From: Asterella californica | Lineage: Eukaryota; Streptophyta; Marchantiopsida; Marchantiales; Aytoniaceae | Length of the DNA stretch: 64,000 nt | NCBI GenBank assembly: GCA_036924285.1 | Contig: JAYKYS010000009.1 | Location: 17,893,501-17,957,500, forward strand | Direction: 5' to 3' | Part shown: one piece after another, positions 36,098-47,886 of the stretch | How positions within the stretch are numbered: the stretch's first letter is position 1 | Layout: every line of letters begins with the position of its first letter | Notes under the pieces: generated by a model | What the model was told of the DNA's origin: nothing | Database searches by the model: none | What the model saw: the letters and a program-made list of their open reading frames with translations, nothing else | Position numbers and translations under genes: made by a program

Positions 36098-38386
36098 CAA
36101 TGGAGAACATTTGCATTTCAGGTGATGTCATTCAGACTGTGTAATGCTCCGGCCACGTTTCAGAGGTTCATGAACAAGGTGTTTGAACCATTCATAGGGA
36201 AGTTTGTTCATGATTTTGTTGACGATTTCTGTGTGTACGGAAGAAAAAAAGACCACTTTGATAATGTGATCAAAGTTTTGCAGCGGTTGGAGCAAGCCCA
36301 CGCTTCCCTAAATCCAGAGAAGTGCATCTTTGGCTGCGAAGAAGGTTTGCTGTTAGGACACATCATTTCCAAGAATGGGATTGCGGTAGATCATGAGGAG
36401 ATGAAGAAGATCGTGGATATTCCATTTCTGATCAACTTGACAAAGTTGAGATAATTTCTTGGCATGGTTGGGTATTATCGTAGGTTTGTCTTTTCCTTCT
36501 CGAACAAAGCAATAACTTTAACTATGTACATGAAGAAGGGAGTTGATTTTGACTTAATAGTGCATGATCAAAGCATTTGAGGAGCTGAAAAATGCATTGG
36601 CGAAAGCTTCTATACTTGCTAAACCTGAGTGGAATAAAGCATTTATTCTGTATACGTATGCCTCCAATGTAGCAATCGGATGTACATTAAGTTAGTTAGA
36701 TGGAAATGGACATGATCATCTTATAGCTTATGCTAGTAGGTAGATGGTTCCCGCAGAGAAGAATTGCTCCGTGACTGAACGAGAAGGATTAGTTGTGATT
36801 TTTGGATTGAAAATTTTTTGACACTACTTGCTAAGAGAGAAATTTTCCATAGTCACAAATCACAAGGCTTTAAAGTATATCTTTTATAAGCCTAATGCCG
36901 AAGGTCGTATTGCTCGTTGGAAGATCTTTCTAACAAAATATGATTACATGATCGAAGATATACAAGAGAAAAAGCATGCAAATGCCGATCTCTTGTCGAG
37001 GGTTTATCATGATGAGGGAGAAGAACCGTTTGATGATTCATTTCCAGACGAGCATCTGATGACCATCACAAGCATTGAGGAGATATCGGACGAGTACAAG
37101 AAAATCTGGAGGTTCCTTGCAGATGGCTCTTTTCTAGAAGGTATGCATACCCGAGAACGTAACGCATTGATCAAGAGATGCAAACCTTACACCATGGTGG
37201 AGAGAATTCTGTTTCGTCAAGGAGTAATGGGTTACTAAAGAGAGCAGTTGGTAAGAAGGAGACGTTCAAGCTAATGCACGAGTTTCACGACAGCACTATT
37301 TACGGATGTCACTTTACCGATAAGATAATCACCTCCAAGATTTTAGATGCGAGTTATCACTGGAGAGAGATTTTCACAGAGTGTTTAGACTATTGTAAAA
37401 CTTGCGATGTATGTCAAGCATTTGCTCTGAAGTCTACTAGAACACCTCCGTTAAGATCATTTCCCGTGCTAAGATCATTTAAGAAGTGGGATATTGACTT
37501 TGTAGGTCTTTTTAATAAGACACCTCGAGGCAATAAATACATTGTAGTCGTCACTGACTATTGTACCAAGTGGGTACATACTAGACCTTTGAGAGAGACT
37601 AATGAGACGGAAGTGGATAGATTCTTATGAGAGAGGATCCTCACAAGATTTGGATGTCCGTTAGTGTTAGTCTCAAATAGAGGAGGAGAGTTTATAAGGA
37701 GCATGACTACTGCTATGCTGCAACACGTTTCTATCAAGCCACGAGTAACGACGTCATACAAACCAAATGCTAATGGTCTTGCGGAGAAGACCAATCTTAC
37801 ACTTTGTATGATGCTCGTCAAAGATGCTGATATTGAGACTACGAAACATACTTGGGATAAGAAGCTACATGTCATGTTATGGGAGTATTGAATGATAACA
37901 AAGACTTCTACTTGGTATTCTCCATTTTGACTTGTTTATGGAGTGGAGTCCAAGTTGCCGATCCAATTTGAATTGGATATTTTTCAAACTAATCAACGAA
38001 AGTTGAAGAGGTCGAGGAGAGAAGACGTGGTCAGATCAAGAAAGGAGCAACTCATGGAGTTGAAAGAAACCCGAGTGGTAGCAATGATCCGGATGGAACG
38101 AGCTCAGGCGTACCAAAAGAAGAGTTACAACAAACGATTGGACAAGAGAGAGGTAAAACCTTTTCAAGTTAGAGATTGGGTGATGGTATATGATGCTATC
38201 AGCTTCAAGAGGGCTAGGAAGAAGTTTCTTCCTAGATATTTTGATCCTTTTGTTGTAGATAAGGTGTGGAGCAACTTCACATATGACTTTCAGGAGTTGG
38301 GAGGAAGGAGATTCGATCGGGTCAACTATGACAAGTTTGAAGTTGTTTCATCGACGAAAGTTCTCTTTACTCCGAAGACGAAGTGA
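36098..38386 (+). pseudogene. Ty3/gypsy RT (C-terminal), RNase H and integrase
   Basis: RT motifs MSFRLCNAPATFQRFMNKVF and FVDDFCVYG (polymerase DD kept), then LLGHIISKNGI. RNase H follows with LAYASR-like sequence, SVTEREGLVVIFGLK and NADLLSRVYHDEG. The integrase zinc finger is HEFH...CKTCDVC (37,270-37,420). The core has WDIDFVG (first Asp), LVSNRGGEF (second Asp replaced by Asn) and NGLAEKTN (Glu), and the C-terminal part at 37,943-38,386 has RDWVMVYD and FLPRYFDPFVV. Stops at about 36,452, 36,693, 37,238, 37,628 and 37,889 inactivate it. It is followed by an LTR at 38,407. Confidence 0.92.
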
Positions 38387-38406
38387 AAATTTAGTCCGAG
38401 GATAAA

Positions 38407-39293
38407 TGTAACGACATAGGTTACACATAAGAAGCTCGTCTATTAGTAAGGTATTTAGTTATAACTAACTGTTGAGAATGTTTATTTGCTGCCCAAGTGC
38501 TTTAAGGATGTATCAAGTTAGTCATGACTAGCTAAAGTTAGTTATGGATAAACTTAGCTGTACTTTTGGGTAAAATTCAGATATTTCCTAAAGAGTGAGC
38601 ACTACTATCTTGTCATCTTGTCTAAAAAGTAGAAAGGAGGTGGAAAGTATCACTTATCTCCTTTTTGACTTGATATTAGTGGTGGGATTAAAGTTGTGGA
38701 CTTTGTGGGTATTAAAAATAATAAGAGATTCCACATGTCTCCTTTTTAGTGGATCTTAATGTAGAGGGGGGTGGAAATTCAAGATTATTTGAGAATATTT
38801 CAGAGTCTTTTTAGAAGTTGTTGACTTTGAAGGAATAAACCCATATGAAAAGATAAGAAGCCCATGTGATTAATGCTTTTACCTTAAGTAATATCTTAGT
38901 AAAATCCGGAAAAACATTTACGGCTGAGTTACCGAAAGATACCAAAGTAAAAACTTAGAATGTATAAATAGAGGAGTAGAGAAGAGCTCCTCATCCTTGT
39001 TTTCACATCGTCTTAATGACAACTTGAGCAATATAGAGCGAGTGAGATATTTTAGCATGTAAGAACTTGAGAGACGTCGTTAGAATGAAGAATTTTAGTT
39101 GATGAGTGTATGGGTGTGTGAATGATTGAACTTAGTATTTTTCTCTTCAAGTTCATGGTGTGATTCTATCAAAGCCATCAGAGGTGACCCTTGAGTGAGA
39201 GATAGATCCGACAAGTTGAAGATTCATCGATGACTATCGTGGAGGTTGAGAGATTGAGGGATAGTTGATCGATAAGACCGCGGAGGGTTTACA
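38407..39293 (+). repeat. Ty3/gypsy LTR, copy 1 (887 bp)
   Basis: It starts TGTAACGACATAGG and ends GGGTTTACA. It is the reverse complement of 47,887-48,772 at about 94% identity by eye over the first ~370 bases. A TATA box (TATAAATA) sits at 38,963-38,970, as expected for an LTR promoter. Upstream is the 3' end of integrase. Downstream it runs into a copia fragment, and TATCA follows directly. Confidence 0.93.
38963..38970 (+). promoter_or_regulatory. LTR TATA box
   Basis: TATAAATA about 555 bp into the LTR is preserved in the opposite LTR (48,209-48,216 on the minus strand). It probably marks the retrotransposon U3/R border promoter. Confidence 0.6.
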
Positions 39294-40426
39294 TATCATC
39301 AAGTACAGTGAGGGTGAGAACAAGGGAAACCCTAATGGTGGGTTAGCCCTCTAACTAACTGTAACTATCTTAACCACTCCGGCTAATGTTAGTCGTCGAT
39401 CTACTAGAACTTGGGACTATATTAGCACTCCCTTTCAAGCTCGACTCTACATCCTGTACTCCTAGACAATGTCAAAGCATCAAACTTATCTCTAGACAAT
39501 GCTTTAGTAAAGATATCGACAACCTTATCTCATGTGCTCACATAACTGAGCTCAATCTCTTCTGCAAGGACTTTCTCTCTAATGAAATGACAGTGCACCT
39601 CAATGTAATTCGTCCTAGCATGGAAAACATGATTACTAGTTAACTTCGTGTTGCTAATTTTGTCTGTATATACAACAACAGGATTTGTACACTCCATACC
39701 AATATAAGACAGCAGCCATCGAAGCCAAATTGATTCGCATGTTGCGTTCGTTGCTCCTCAATACTCAACTTCTGTGGATGACAAAGAAACCGTAGGTTGC
39801 TTCCTAGAAGCCCAACTTATAGCAGTGCTTCCAAGTTCAAAAGCGTAACCTGACGTGGATCTCCTGTCGGCACTTCTTGTCCAATCAACATATATGTAGC
39901 CAAGTAACAACAATGGTCCACCGTATCGATAATGAAGTCCGTACTGCATCGAGAACTTCACGTAGCGGAGGATCCACTTGACAGCCTCCAAATGTGGTCT
40001 CCGTGGTGGTTGCATGAACTGACTGATCAGACCGACGGCATAGCTCAAGTATGGTCTGGTGATCGTCAAGTAGATAAGACTCCCAACCATCTATCTATAC
40101 ATGCGTGGATCATCAAGTAACTCACCATCCTCTGCTTCTAGCTTTACCCCTTGCTCTAATGACGTTGCAATGGGTTTACAGTCAAGCATACCAAATCTCT
40201 CAAGCATACTGAGAGCATATTGTCGTTGTACAAGCCAAACATCCTTCTCATCTCTAATGAACTCCACAACAAGGAAGTACTTGAGTTCTCCTAAGTCCAT
40301 CTTCTCGAACTCGGACTTGAAGTGATATTTGATATGAGAAATAAGCTCCTCATAGTTACTGATAATGATCAAGTCATCAACATAGATGATGATCACAACA
40401 ATCCGATCTCGTATTCTTAATGAGAA
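39294..40426 (-). pseudogene. Ty1/copia RT (C-terminal) and RNase H
   Basis: Minus-strand frames read IIIYVDDLIIIS (RT catalytic YVDD), LGELKYFLVVEF, QRQYALSMLERFGMLDCKP, MVGSLIYLTITRPYLSYAVG, STSGYAFELGSTAISWASRK and SLSSTEVEY, then after frame changes the C-terminal VDIFTKALSRDKFDAL. It runs on past the stop into non-coding copia sequence up to the gypsy LTR at 39,293. The upstream half of this RT lies at 35,878-36,097 on the plus strand. Confidence 0.92.
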
Positions 40427-42758
40427 GTAGTGAAAGTTGTCAACTGCTGGTACTCTTGTGCTATCTTGATTTGGTTATATCCACTATAACCATCACCAAA
40501 GCTGTACCACTCATGACAAGCAACTTCTTCCAAAATCTCATCTATAAATGATAGAGGATAATAATCCTTCTTGGTAACTACATTCAGCTTCTTATAATCT
40601 ATGCATTTCGCAGCTTACCATTCTTCTTCTTGACAATCACAATGGGTGAAACTCATTCTGAGTTCTCCACCTCTTAGATGAAACTCGCCTCCTTCGACTT
40701 GTCTATCTCCTCCTTGACCAGCATTTCCATTGTAAGATTGACTCTTCTCTGCTTCTGTCAAACTGATCTTGCGTTCTTATTAATTCGATTCGACGAGTCT
40801 CTAGAGTCACCTCCTTTAAATCCTTGTAACTGAAAGCAAACACATAGATATATTTCTGAAATATATATAAGAAACTATTTTTCTCGTCTTGAGTGACATT
40901 GATATCAAACTTCAGTGTAGAGAGTCTTCTCACAATCTCTGCCTCACTCAACTCTTCTTCGTCAAGATCTTTCTCCATTGCTGGTCGAGGTAACAAGTCA
41001 ATAGCACTAAGCTGATGTAATGATTCATCTCAACCAAATCCTTCGTAATCAGACGAGGATTCTTGATCATAAGAATCTCTCGTATCTATTTCTGAGACAT
41101 TCTAATCATCCTCCGTATTAGATTCCCAGTAGTCACTAGTGGGTCTATCATAGTCAGAAGTCATAACTCCAACACCCGAGAGAGGTACTATCACTCTATG
41201 ATCTCTAAGCCCAATCCATAAACATTCCTTGTGTCACCTATCTGTGATGCGCACAGCTCTCAACCAAGGCCTACCTAGGAGCAAATCATAACTAAAGTCC
41301 TTTAACACTTGAAAGGACATCAATGTTTGAACTCTCGTCATAGACACAACCACCTTCTCTAACATACCAAGAGGTCTTACCCGTTGCTTGTTAGCCATCC
41401 CCACGACAATGCTATTCGGACGAGTTGGTTCCATTTCCAACTTCTTCATCAACCTCTCCGATATGGCATTCACCAACACGTCTGAGACGTAGTGATCATT
41501 CAATTGGACTTCAATCCTTGAAGCTCTAGTGCATAGCTCTGAAGCATGCACATCCACCACATCAACTCCCACAGACTTTGTTGTCTTGCTCTTGGGTTTC
41601 TTCTTCTTGCTTCTCTTAGAACTCAATCCTCCTCTGTGTTCTCTTCGTAAACTGACATTGAGTGCAATCAGTTGCCCAACCGTGATGTTGACTTTTTGAG
41701 CATCCACATCTTCAACCACATCATATCTCGCTTGAGAAGATAAAATGATGAAATCCGTCATCTCCAACTTCTTTCTTGGTTCTCTTGGTGTACTCAAAAT
41801 ATTACTCGAATGAGTACTTCTACTTGCCGACTCCTCTATGAAAACTGGTTCATCAGAAAATCGAGTTCTTTTTCTTTCTTGCGCTAAAAGCTCCACCGGT
41901 GTATGAGAAGAGTTTGAACTCATTCCTTTCTCGTAGATGAGATCTCGCACTACATCGATAGTAACCACTCCCTTGTCTCGTGCTTGTGATGGATTTCCTC
42001 CACCTACATTCATTTTGACAGCTTCAGCACCTCTTGCTCTGTTGTTAGGACAATTTCGTTGGAAATGAGAACCTCCACACGTCCAACAAGTGATTCATCC
42101 AAAGTTACCTTAGTTGCCTCTAAAATTATCTTGATTTCCTCAGTTAGGATTGTTATCATATCCTCTTTAACCTCTTCCATCTCTGTTTTTCCATTCTCAT
42201 AACTGCACCACATTTATCTTGAGATCCGCAAGAGTATCGATGATGCTCTTCAACTCGGCATGAAAATCAGAGGTGGCAGTAGACATCGTTGTAGGGACAA
42301 ACGGTCTTGACACCACCATTGGAGTAGGAGCTGACGTTGAAGCGATCACCAATTGTGATGGTGTAGATGCTATCGTTGTGACTACACCAAGAGTCGGAGT
42401 CGACACCATACCGGCATGATGAGGTTGGATGATATCCCTTTCATCCAAACTCTCTTTCATATTTGTCGTGATTTTGATGACCTCCGCTTTGGTTGTTGGC
42501 TTCTCGTACCTCACTTGGATTCGAATTGAAGGTCTCAACCCTCCCACCAAGTTCTTTGTCAGCACTGCTCCAATCCTTGTCATCGTTAGCTCCACGTTGT
42601 CTCCACTCTTCCGTAGAACCGTTCGGAATCGTTGCTCCAACTTATCCACCCTTTCGGCATACTGCCAAACTTTCTCGTCATCTCGTTGCTTCAAATGAGT
42701 AAGCTCCACCATGAACTTCTCATAACTCTCTTTTGGAAGAAACTCTTCGATGAGTGCG
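40427..42758 (-). pseudogene. Ty3/gypsy gag (C-terminal), protease and RT start
   Basis: Gag is ALIEEFLPKESYEKFMVELT with KVWQYAERVDKLEQRF and LVGGLRPSIRIQVRYEKP. A zinc knuckle CWTCGGSHFQRNC lies at about 42,050-42,088. Protease-like sequence has IEVQLNDHYVSDVLVNAISE and FSYDLLLGRPWLRAV at 42,013-41,234. RT starts around YKDLKEVTLETRRIELI and ends in GYSGYNQIKIAQEYQ at 40,430, where the inversion cuts it. Several frame breaks. In the protease-like region the expected catalytic D-T/S-G triplet is not seen where it should be (VLVNAISE). Confidence 0.85.
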
Positions 42759-42763
42759 TTACT
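42759..42763. repeat. Target-site duplication, left (TTACT)
   Basis: TTACT at 42,759-42,763 is repeated at 45,668-45,672. Removing one copy and the 2,904 bp between them restores the gypsy gag reading TLSNALIEEF. Confidence 0.9.
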
Positions 42764-45667
42764 TGTAACACACAAGAAAACCAAAAGATGCTCGAAAGTA
42801 GTAATTTAAGGTTCGAACCCACAGAGATGCAAGTAAAGATCATCCAAAAGTAGTAAACATGTGACAAAGGTGATTCTTTATGGTTGTCTTTTATTCTCAC
42901 GAGCAGAAATCAATCCCAGTAGAGATCAAACTCAAGTCTATCTAACAAGACAGAGTTGATAATCCTGACAAATAACATAACAAGTACTGAACAGGTCAAG
43001 GACCTCAAGAAACAGATAAACAACAGAGATACAGATCCATTGAGGTAAATGTCACAACAAAGAAGTACTGCTGAAGTGTTACTAAGTAACCTCTAACACC
43101 ATAAACACTAAGTATCTTCACACTAAGTTATCTCTACTACTACTGCTCTCAGAAAATCTGACGAAGACTCTTCTTCCGCCGAAGTACAAGGTTCAACTTC
43201 TTCCAAAGTGTCTTCACTCAAGAACAACTTCCTCCAAAGTCAACTTCGTCCAAAAACTTCTTCGTAGTAAACTAACCTCGCAGGTGCTGGTCTATTTCTC
43301 AGACTTCGCTGTAAACTTCTTACTCTGATTTCAAGTGTCAAACAGCAAGATCTTCGACACTCAGACTAATTCCTACCACAACAATCTACGATACTTCGTA
43401 GATAAATCTCCGAAGTTGACAAGAACACAATGGCTACGTAAACTCATAAAATAGAAAATCCAAAATAACAAACACATAGAGGTACTGAGTACGAACAACA
43501 CAACGCTTATATACTGATTTTCCCGAAGATGATGGATCTTCTTTCTAAGAAGTCGGGTGTACATCTGATCCGTCGGATGAAGGTCTTGTGCCCGAAACGA
43601 CACCAAAAACAACACCAGATTCTAAAAATAACTCCCTAGCTATCTCGTTAACCGAGAACTCAACAGTCGCTCTAACCTCTCAGAGCTCTCTAACTATTCT
43701 CTGTCTTAACCTAGCTACTCGGTTCTTCGTCGAAGAACCCTCTATGTCTGTCGATGCTAACTCTTTCTTCACAAGCGAAAGAGTCTTGTCATGCTCTTTC
43801 CCTTGTTCCAACTTCTGCTGAAGTACCTCGTCGCGTGCCGAAGTCAGGTTCTTGACTTCTTCGGTCTCGCCGCTACTTTCTTCTTCGCTTCGAGAACTGC
43901 CGTGCGCAGATTCTCCTTCTCTTGTAACAATTTTCCTCGGCCGAAGTGCATCGTCTGAACCAACTCAGCTAAATTCAATTGTCGTCCAACGACTTTCTCG
44001 TAAGTTCTCTTGTTACTCTCTAAGACAAAGAGTAACGGTACAACTATCTCTTGTAGATACTTCATCGAAAGTTGAGTTGTTCGACTTCCTTGATTGTCGA
44101 AGAAGTGACCTTCAAGGCATTACCTTCCTCCTTCTTCTCTTGAGGAGTATCCTCGTCTTTGGCTTCTTCGGTTTTAGCTTCTTCGCCTTCGGCGCAGATC
44201 ATTCTTGTCATCTTCATCTTCTTCCTCGACTTCTGCGTAGACCTCGGGGTCTCCTCTAAGATTTTCTTTCTCCCGCTATGCCTGACTGGTGGAGGCACCT
44301 CAATGACATATTCACCCGTCTCTAAGTTCACCGACTTAGGCGTCTTCTTCGGAATTGCTTTTGTTGTAATTACGGTCTATGTTTGGCTTCTTCGGCCGCT
44401 GCATCTTCGGCGGCTACTTCGTCGAAGAACTTCTCTAGTTGCACATCCCTAACTAGAGTCGTTGCGACTTCAAATTCCTCATCTTCGGCTGCCGCATTGA
44501 AGCCTAGTGTCTTCTTGTCTTCATCTGACAGCAACCTCATACCCATGTAAAATACTGAGACAAAGGCTCCAATGTACACTAGGTCTTCTTCCGCCCAGAG
44601 TGGATAATCCTCGCCCAATGTGCTCTTTTCCTGACGAAGAGCTCCTCGATGAAATTAATCTGCCAATTTGACATGTACGTAGTCCTTCTTGGTCAGAAGA
44701 TCACCATTATCGCATCAGTAACTTCTCTCTTCTTCGAGTTACGACAGTCACTTGTCTTGTAACTGTTCCTCCCTTGAGGTACTTCCTTGAACAACTTGGA
44801 GAAGTTCTTCACAGCTTCGGCCGAGGCTGCTGACGAAGTACTATCAAAATGAAGGTTGTCTTCTTTGCCCGCATCGTCTATCCCCAAGACAAAGGACCAG
44901 TGTGCTTCACTCCAATTGCACGGCCTCTCGTATGAGTCCTCCGAAGGATGTTGCCTACACACCTTCAGTTCGTGCACTAGCTTTGAGGAAATCATTCCCC
45001 ACCAAGGAAGTAGGAGGAACGATAAGCCCATCTCCTCCAACTCCTTCTCGTAGCGGCGAAGTCCCACTCGGTTGACATATAGTGCTCGGAGCCTCGGCGG
45101 CTTGGATGTTTGCATCCCTCGCATGAACGGAAGTACTAGGTTACCAATCTGAAAAGCTTCGATGAGTTACGTCGCCACTAACTGACTTCGGCGAAGTCGA
45201 GTGTCTTCGTAGATAAGAGAATGTGATGCGCTCCGCCCCTGCAAATAGTGTGTGACAATAAGACAAATGACCTGAATTCTTCTACTTATATCCTCGCGAT
45301 GGCTCCTAACATGCCGAAGTTAGGGTTTCCTCAACTCCGACTGATGTTCTTCGGCGCTCGTAATTCTGCGGGATCATTCTTCTCCTACTTCACCACATCT
45401 TCAACCTGCTGTAACTTCGTCGTTTAGCGTCCATTTGCCTCTCATAACATATCGTTAGAAAGCTCTTCGCTCGAGGAATTCAACTACGAGAAAGTCATCT
45501 CTCAAGTGTCTCTATAGATTCTATAGATTCCTCTAGAACAAAGATTCTTCACTAAACTTCTAATTAACACTATTCTACTCATATTTTTTATCTTCTATCA
45601 CCTATTCTTCTTATTTACTTTACAACTAATCAATTAATTAACAAAAATGAAAAATCAAGGCTTCACA
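42764..45667 (-). mobile_element. 2.9 kb TG...CA element nested in gypsy gag
   Basis: The insert begins TGTAACACAC and ends GGCTTCACA on the plus strand, with 5 bp TTACT duplications outside, as expected for an LTR-retrotransposon integrase. It splits gag exactly between S-N and A-L. It encodes minus-strand frames: KLFKEVPQGRNSYKTSDC, DLLTKKDYVHVKLAD, STLGEDYPLWAEEDLVYIGA, an acidic Ala/Glu segment, and coiled-coil pieces QEKENLRTAVLEAKKKVAAR and KEHDKTLSLVKKELAS. No RT, RNase H, integrase or protease is present. I could not find two LTRs. CTTCG/CGAAG words are abundant. It resembles in design the coiled-coil family at 27-36 kb, so it may be a non-autonomous gag-like element. Confidence 0.75.
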
Positions 45668-45672
45668 TTACT

Positions 45673-46174
45673 CAACGTCTCCCATGTGTCCTCAATTACA
45701 CCAGGTGTCTTGTTCTTCACTCGGTCTTCATACCATGTAAGAGCAAAATCTTCTAAAAACTCTGGCAGTAACAACGCTCATTCTTCCTTCTTTCTCACGT
45801 TGTTTTTGATGCAACCTCTTTTGAAGTCTCGAACAATCGGTTCTACATCTTCATTGCCCTTCCCATGAAACACGGGTAGCTTCCCCATCTTGTAACTATT
45901 CTTTCTACTCTTCTAATCTTCGTGCAACAATGACTCGCTAAAAGAGTACAAACGTCATCAATTTCATTCGAGAATAATCTACCATGGATAAAATAAAAGA
46001 AAATGGTTGTAACAACACCTCTTGTGTCATTTCTTCTCCCAATGTAATCATGAGCCTGAGTCGCATCACCGTCTTCTCCATCATCCGAATGACAATCTCC
46101 ATCACAACTCAACCGAGTTCTTCTTTGAAGTCGACAACTTTTCCGTTTCAGCTCTTTGAGTCTCGTCCAACTTC
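45673..46174 (-). pseudogene. Ty3/gypsy gag, N-terminal part
   Basis: Frames give SIVEKLDETQRAETEKLSTS, then MGKLPVFHGKGNEDVEPIVR and DFKRGCIKNNVRKKEE, a stop, then ALLLPEFLEDFALTWYED and TWETLSN, which continues across the nested insert into ALIEEFLPKE at 42,758. ALTWYED and the PxFxGKGNED start are typical of plant Ty3 gag. Confidence 0.85.
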
Positions 46175-46540
46175 TCAACTATTGATGTAAGTAGGGCAAC
46201 CACATCTACGCACTCCACAACTTGGACAAGGATCCTCTCCTAGAAGATGAATTGGCTTTGGGGATGATGGACCCACTCGAAGACTTAAATTAATAAACTC
46301 CCGCTTTCTTTTGACTCTCTCTTCTCTGATCCTAGTTGGACAATTCATTACTTTATGTCCCAGTCCTCTACAGAAATAACACCACAAGTCGGTTTCTACT
46401 CTTCTCCTCAGAGATTCTACTTGAGGTTTCTCGAACTCAACGATAATCTCTCTCGAGCTCTCTTCGGCACTTACTATGACATCTAAACCTTGAGGAAGAT
46501 TTCTAAGTCTAACTTTCCATTCTTTTGAACTTCCACTCAT
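46175..46540 (-). CDS. Zinc-knuckle ORF in gypsy 5' leader
   Basis: A 121-codon open frame reads VRLRNLPQGLDVIVSAEESS, then the CCHC knuckle CYFCRGLGHKVMNC (46,340-46,381), then a basic stretch REERVKRKRE and a second Cys cluster CPSCGVRRCGCP. It lies between the LTR and gag on the coding strand of the gypsy element and is separate from gag's own knuckle at 42,050. It is probably an additional nucleic-acid-binding ORF of the element, or a fragment of another element inserted in the leader. It has no interruptions. Confidence 0.55.
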   Translation of the reverse strand: MSGSSKEWKVRLRNLPQGLDVIVSAEESSREIIVEFEKPQVESLRRRVETDLWCYFCRGLGHKVMNCPTRIREERVKRKREFINLSLRVGPSSPKPIHLLGEDPCPSCGVRRCGCPTYINS

Positions 46541-46678
46541 GTTGCGTCTTCTTATTCATTAAGTGCACAAAATATCTTTGAGGAAAATAATTCTACATCA
46601 CTTTCTTAACTCTTTCGAGCTTTATATTGAAAATCGTGTATTATACATGCTATACACGAAATAAAATCCAATCTAAAA

Positions 46679-46996
46679 TTAAGAGTCTAAGATAATATCA
46701 TCATGACCATCGTCTGTACTAATCCTAACAGACATCTTACAGTCACTCTTGTAAGGATCCAACTCTACTTCGCTAGGAGCATTCGTGGTCTCTGCAGTGA
46801 ATGATATTTTCAACTCAATCTTCTTCACATCTGCCCCAATGCTCGCAGAAGCTTCTTGATATAGAATAAAAAGGGCACCCCAACTGCAATCGATATGTGT
46901 TCGCAACTCATCTATCCTTAAGTTTGGCTTCTCCGTCTCTGTTCGAACTCCCGAACGTCTCTTCTTCCACCTCGGTATTAGAACTGGATTCCCCAT
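46679..46996 (-). CDS. Open frame of unknown function in gypsy 5' leader
   Basis: The 105-codon frame starts MGNPVLIPRWKKRRSG and continues with LRIDELRTHIDCSWGALF and VKKIELKISFTAETTNAPSE, ending DDGHDDIILDS. It is followed 140 bases later by the zinc-knuckle frame. Codons look protein-like but no family is recognised. The two may be halves of one leader ORF. Confidence 0.4.
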   Translation of the reverse strand: MGNPVLIPRWKKRRSGVRTETEKPNLRIDELRTHIDCSWGALFILYQEASASIGADVKKIELKISFTAETTNAPSEVELDPYKSDCKMSVRISTDDGHDDIILDS

Positions 46997-47094
46997 GAAG
47001 TATCTTCAAGAACTCCTTGTATGCCGAAACGTATTATCTCTTAATCGGTAAGAGATCTCTCTAAGATTTTTGTGGCCTCTAGTAGCTAAACCTC

Positions 47095-47590
47095 CAAGTT
47101 ATTAACTCATGAAGTTTCAACAGAAACTTCCCTAATCAGAAGAATTGGTGTTGACTGTACAAATTTTCAAAGAATTGAAATTTGTATATTTTCATTTCAC
47201 TCATGAGTGTCAACCCCCTCCACTTTGAAAAATTTTATCTCCCTCTAGGGGCCTCATCTTCTCATGATTTTCGTTGTCCAAGATAGCTTATCAGCCAAGT
47301 TAAATATTGGAATTTTTCACAAGAAAATAAAATTCACAAAAAATCTGATAATGACTGTACAAATTATCCAGAGACCAGAATTTCTAAACTCTCGCGAATA
47401 AACCCCCTCAACTTTGAAAACTCATAGCTCCCTCTTGAGACCACCTATTCTCATGATTTCTGTTGTCCTATATAGCTTAATAGCCAATCTAAAACACTAG
47501 AAAGTTTCACAGGAAAATAAAAAACACAGAAAATTTGAAATTGATTGTACAAACTTTCCAGAAAGTATAATTCCTAAACTCTCAAATTTT
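47095..47590. repeat. ~195 bp tandem repeat in gypsy leader
   Basis: GACTGTACAAA recurs at 47,153 and 47,353, with GATTGTACAAA at 47,543. Between them CCCCCTC-ACTTTGAAAA, TCTCATGATTT and GTTGTCC-ATAGCTTA recur in register. That gives about two and a half degenerate units. Direct repeats in long leaders are common in Ty3 elements. Confidence 0.65.
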
Positions 47591-47886
47591 TCTCTTCTAA
47601 TAACTTCTCTCTCCTCCTTTCTCTACAACTCTTGTTGCACCCACTTTCAACTCACCTCAAACCCTTCTTAAGTGAACAAGATGTAAAGAATGACCTCGAA
47701 CGCGTCATAGATCACTACCGGATACACGAAAGGTTCTAGTGTTTCTAACATCGCGTTAGCTCTCTATCTCCTCCCAACGTTCTCTCCATGTGCTCTCGCA
47801 TGATATCCTTCTGCCGAATGTAGAATTGAACTCTAAACATCTTTCGATGATCTCTTCAAGTGAAGTCTCGGTAACGGAACAAAAAA

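Noticed and set aside
42810..42820. GGTTCGAACCC near the start of the nested 2.9 kb element
   Set aside because: It looks like a T-loop consensus and is palindromic, but no cloverleaf can be drawn. It is kept only as a curiosity of the element terminus.
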